From Caballeronia sp. SEWSISQ10-4 2 (GTDB lineage: Bacteria > Pseudomonadota > Gammaproteobacteria > Burkholderiales > Burkholderiaceae), in the NCBI RefSeq assembly GCF_030464885.1, contig NZ_JALPRJ010000007.1, forward strand, positions 1 through 64,000: DNA of 64,000 bases, in the 5' to 3' direction. The translations under genes and the position numbers were made by a program. Positions within the stretch are counted from its first letter, which is position 1. Every line of letters begins with the position of its first letter. This document shows, one piece after another, positions 62,685 through 64,000 of the stretch. A model generated the notes under the pieces. That model was given only the letters and a program-made list of their open reading frames with translations, did no database searches and was not told where the DNA came from.

Positions 62685-64000
62685 ATGTTGATTCTCTTGA
62701 ATATTCTGTCGGGCGTGGCGTTGCTGGTATGGGGCACGCACATTGTCCGGACCGGCATCCTGCGGGTCTTCGGCGCCGAATTGCGGCGCGTGCTGGGACG
62801 CAGCGCGAACAGCCGCTTCAGGGCGTTCGGCGCGGGCTTGTGTGTGACAAGCCTGGTCCAGAGCAGCAACGCAACTGCCGTGCTGGCTTCGTCCTTCGCG
62901 GCGCAGGGCCTGCTGCCGCTCGCGCCCGGGCTCGCGATCATGCTTGGCGCGGACGTTGGCACGGCGCTGATGTCGCGCGTACTCACACTTGATCTCTCGT
63001 GGTTGTCGCCCATTCTGCTGCTGGGCGGTGTGATCGCGTTCCTATCGTTCAAACAGACTCGCACGGGCCAAGTGGGGCGCACGGTCATCGGGCTGGGGCT
63101 GATCCTGCTGGCGCTGCATCTGATTGTGGAAGCCGCGCAGCCCGTGATGCAGGGCGAAGGCGTGAAGGTCATGTTCGGGGCGCTGACGGGCGACTCCATG
63201 CTCGACACCCTGGTGGGCGCGGCCTTCGCCATGATCTCCTATTCCAGTCTCGCGGCGGTCCTGCTGACCGCGACGCTGGCGTCGTCGGGCGTGATTTCGC
63301 TGAAGGTGGCCGTTTGCCTGGTGATTGGTGCGAACCTGGGCAGCGGCCTGCTTGCCGTGATCGGCACGCTGGGACAAAACCCGGCCGGCCGGCGCCTCGC
63401 ACTCGGCAACGTCCTGTTCAAGCTGGCCGGCGCATTGATCGTGCTGCCGTTCGCTCCGTGGATCGCGCAAGGAATTGGCGCGTTGATCCCGTATCCACGC
63501 GAGTCGGTCATCACGTTCCATCTTGTCTACAACATGGTGCGATGCGTCGCGTGCATGCCGCTGATCGATCTCGTCTCGCGCCTGTGTTACCGCGTGTTGC
63601 CGGACCGGCCCGAAGCGAACCCGGAATTGCGGCCGCTCTATCTCGATCCCGTCGCGCTCACCACGCCCACTCTGGCGCTGGCGAATGCCGCGCGCGAAGC
63701 GCTGCGGATCGGCGACATCATCCGCACAATGCTCGACAACCTGATCGAGCTGATGCGTGCCAACGATCCGGCCAAGGCGCGCTCGACCATCCGCATGGAC
63801 GACGACGTCGATCAGTTATATACCGCCGTGAAGACCTATCTGGCGCGCATTTCACGGGAACAGCTCGATGAAGCGGACAGCCGCCGCTGGACCGACATCA
63901 TCACCTTGACGATCAATCTGGAGCATGCCGGCGACATCATCGAGCGGGTGGTGACCAACATCCAGGAGAAGAAGATCATGCACCGGCTGGCGTTTTCGCC
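62685..64000 (+). CDS. Na/Pi cotransporter family protein (partial)
   Basis: Open from the ATG at 62685 to the window edge, 438 codons. The QSSNATAV repeat (residues 59-66) with a second, weaker half (SYSSLAAVLLTATLASSG), and GANLGSGLLAVIGTLGQNPAGRRLALGNVLFKL, identify the NptA/YjbB family. After about residue 310 a cytoplasmic PhoU-like helical domain begins (LANAAREALRIGDIIRTMLDNLIEL). It transports phosphate with sodium or exports it. The C-terminus is missing from the window. Confidence 0.93.
   Translation, partial: MLILLNILSGVALLVWGTHIVRTGILRVFGAELRRVLGRSANSRFRAFGAGLCVTSLVQSSNATAVLASSFAAQGLLPLAPGLAIMLGADVGTALMSRVLTLDLSWLSPILLLGGVIAFLSFKQTRTGQVGRTVIGLGLILLALHLIVEAAQPVMQGEGVKVMFGALTGDSMLDTLVGAAFAMISYSSLAAVLLTATLASSGVISLKVAVCLVIGANLGSGLLAVIGTLGQNPAGRRLALGNVLFKLAGALIVLPFAPWIAQGIGALIPYPRESVITFHLVYNMVRCVACMPLIDLVSRLCYRVLPDRPEANPELRPLYLDPVALTTPTLALANAAREALRIGDIIRTMLDNLIELMRANDPAKARSTIRMDDDVDQLYTAVKTYLARISREQLDEADSRRWTDIITLTINLEHAGDIIERVVTNIQEKKIMHRLAFS

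Noticed and set aside
62999-63871. 290-codon forward frame in the Na/Pi cotransporter
   Set aside because: Off-frame shadow; the cotransporter frame from 62685 has the QSSNA motif and runs through the window end.

Overview
The window is bacterial chromosome of high GC content. It most resembles a Burkholderiales genome of the Paraburkholderia/Caballeronia/Burkholderia group. The pointers are two DUF4148 secreted proteins, a DUF3331 protein, a second-type Hfq, KgtP, NhaR, RcnB and ZntB homologues, and many small Burkholderia-type hypothetical proteins. I saw no rRNA, tRNA, CRISPR array or replication origin. Identifications rest on reading motifs and remembered family sequences; no database was searched.

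Layout. Bases 1-7050 look like a scar-rich insertion region: the end of an unknown gene, an FAD-dependent amine/amino-acid oxidase with a palindromic site upstream, a decayed IS3-family element whose right end cuts into a dual-specificity phosphatase gene, then a less GC-rich gene for an OsmC-YcaO fusion protein. Bases 7050-20100 are mostly housekeeping and accessory genes: a frameshifted OmpA-type lipoprotein, Ogt, a secreted DNA/RNA endonuclease with an overlapping small gene, an alpha/beta hydrolase, YnfA, DUF2891, KgtP, a HipBA toxin-antitoxin pair with a repeat-rich operator, an AraC regulator, an acyl-CoA dehydrogenase and a DUF4148 protein.

Bases 20420-26290 hold a compact catabolic cluster. 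An IclR regulator, with a perfect palindrome in its promoter, precedes a cyclase-family hydrolase, an SDR, a 3-hydroxyacyl-CoA-type dehydrogenase, an AtoE-type short-chain fatty acid transporter, a muconolactone-isomerase-like protein and a YciI-like protein. I do not recognise the substrate. Bases 26500-30360 carry two TetR genes, a DUF427 protein and an NtaA-type flavin monooxygenase.

Bases 30900-37600 contain an Hfq paralogue, a DUF6572 protein and two related secreted proteins (one dead, one intact). At 33450-34600 there is a gene graveyard with fragments of LysR, CitE-type lyase, MaoC-type hydratase, acetyl-CoA hydrolase/transferase and nitroreductase, in that order. The first four resemble the gene content of an itaconate-type degradation operon. 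Bases 37600-54600 hold transporters (EamA, OFA antiporter, YadGH ABC exporter, ZntB), regulators (NhaR-like, TetR), CheV, a response regulator, two paralogous CBS-domain proteins and a two-domain methylglyoxal synthase-like protein.

Bases 54800-64000 have an overlapping three-gene operon (diacylglycerol-kinase family, metallophosphoesterase, PAP2 phosphatase), a MAPEG protein, a carboxylesterase, a nucleoside salvage operon read leftward (nupC, cdd, nucleoside hydrolase), a HAD phosphatase and the start of a Na/phosphate cotransporter that runs off the window.
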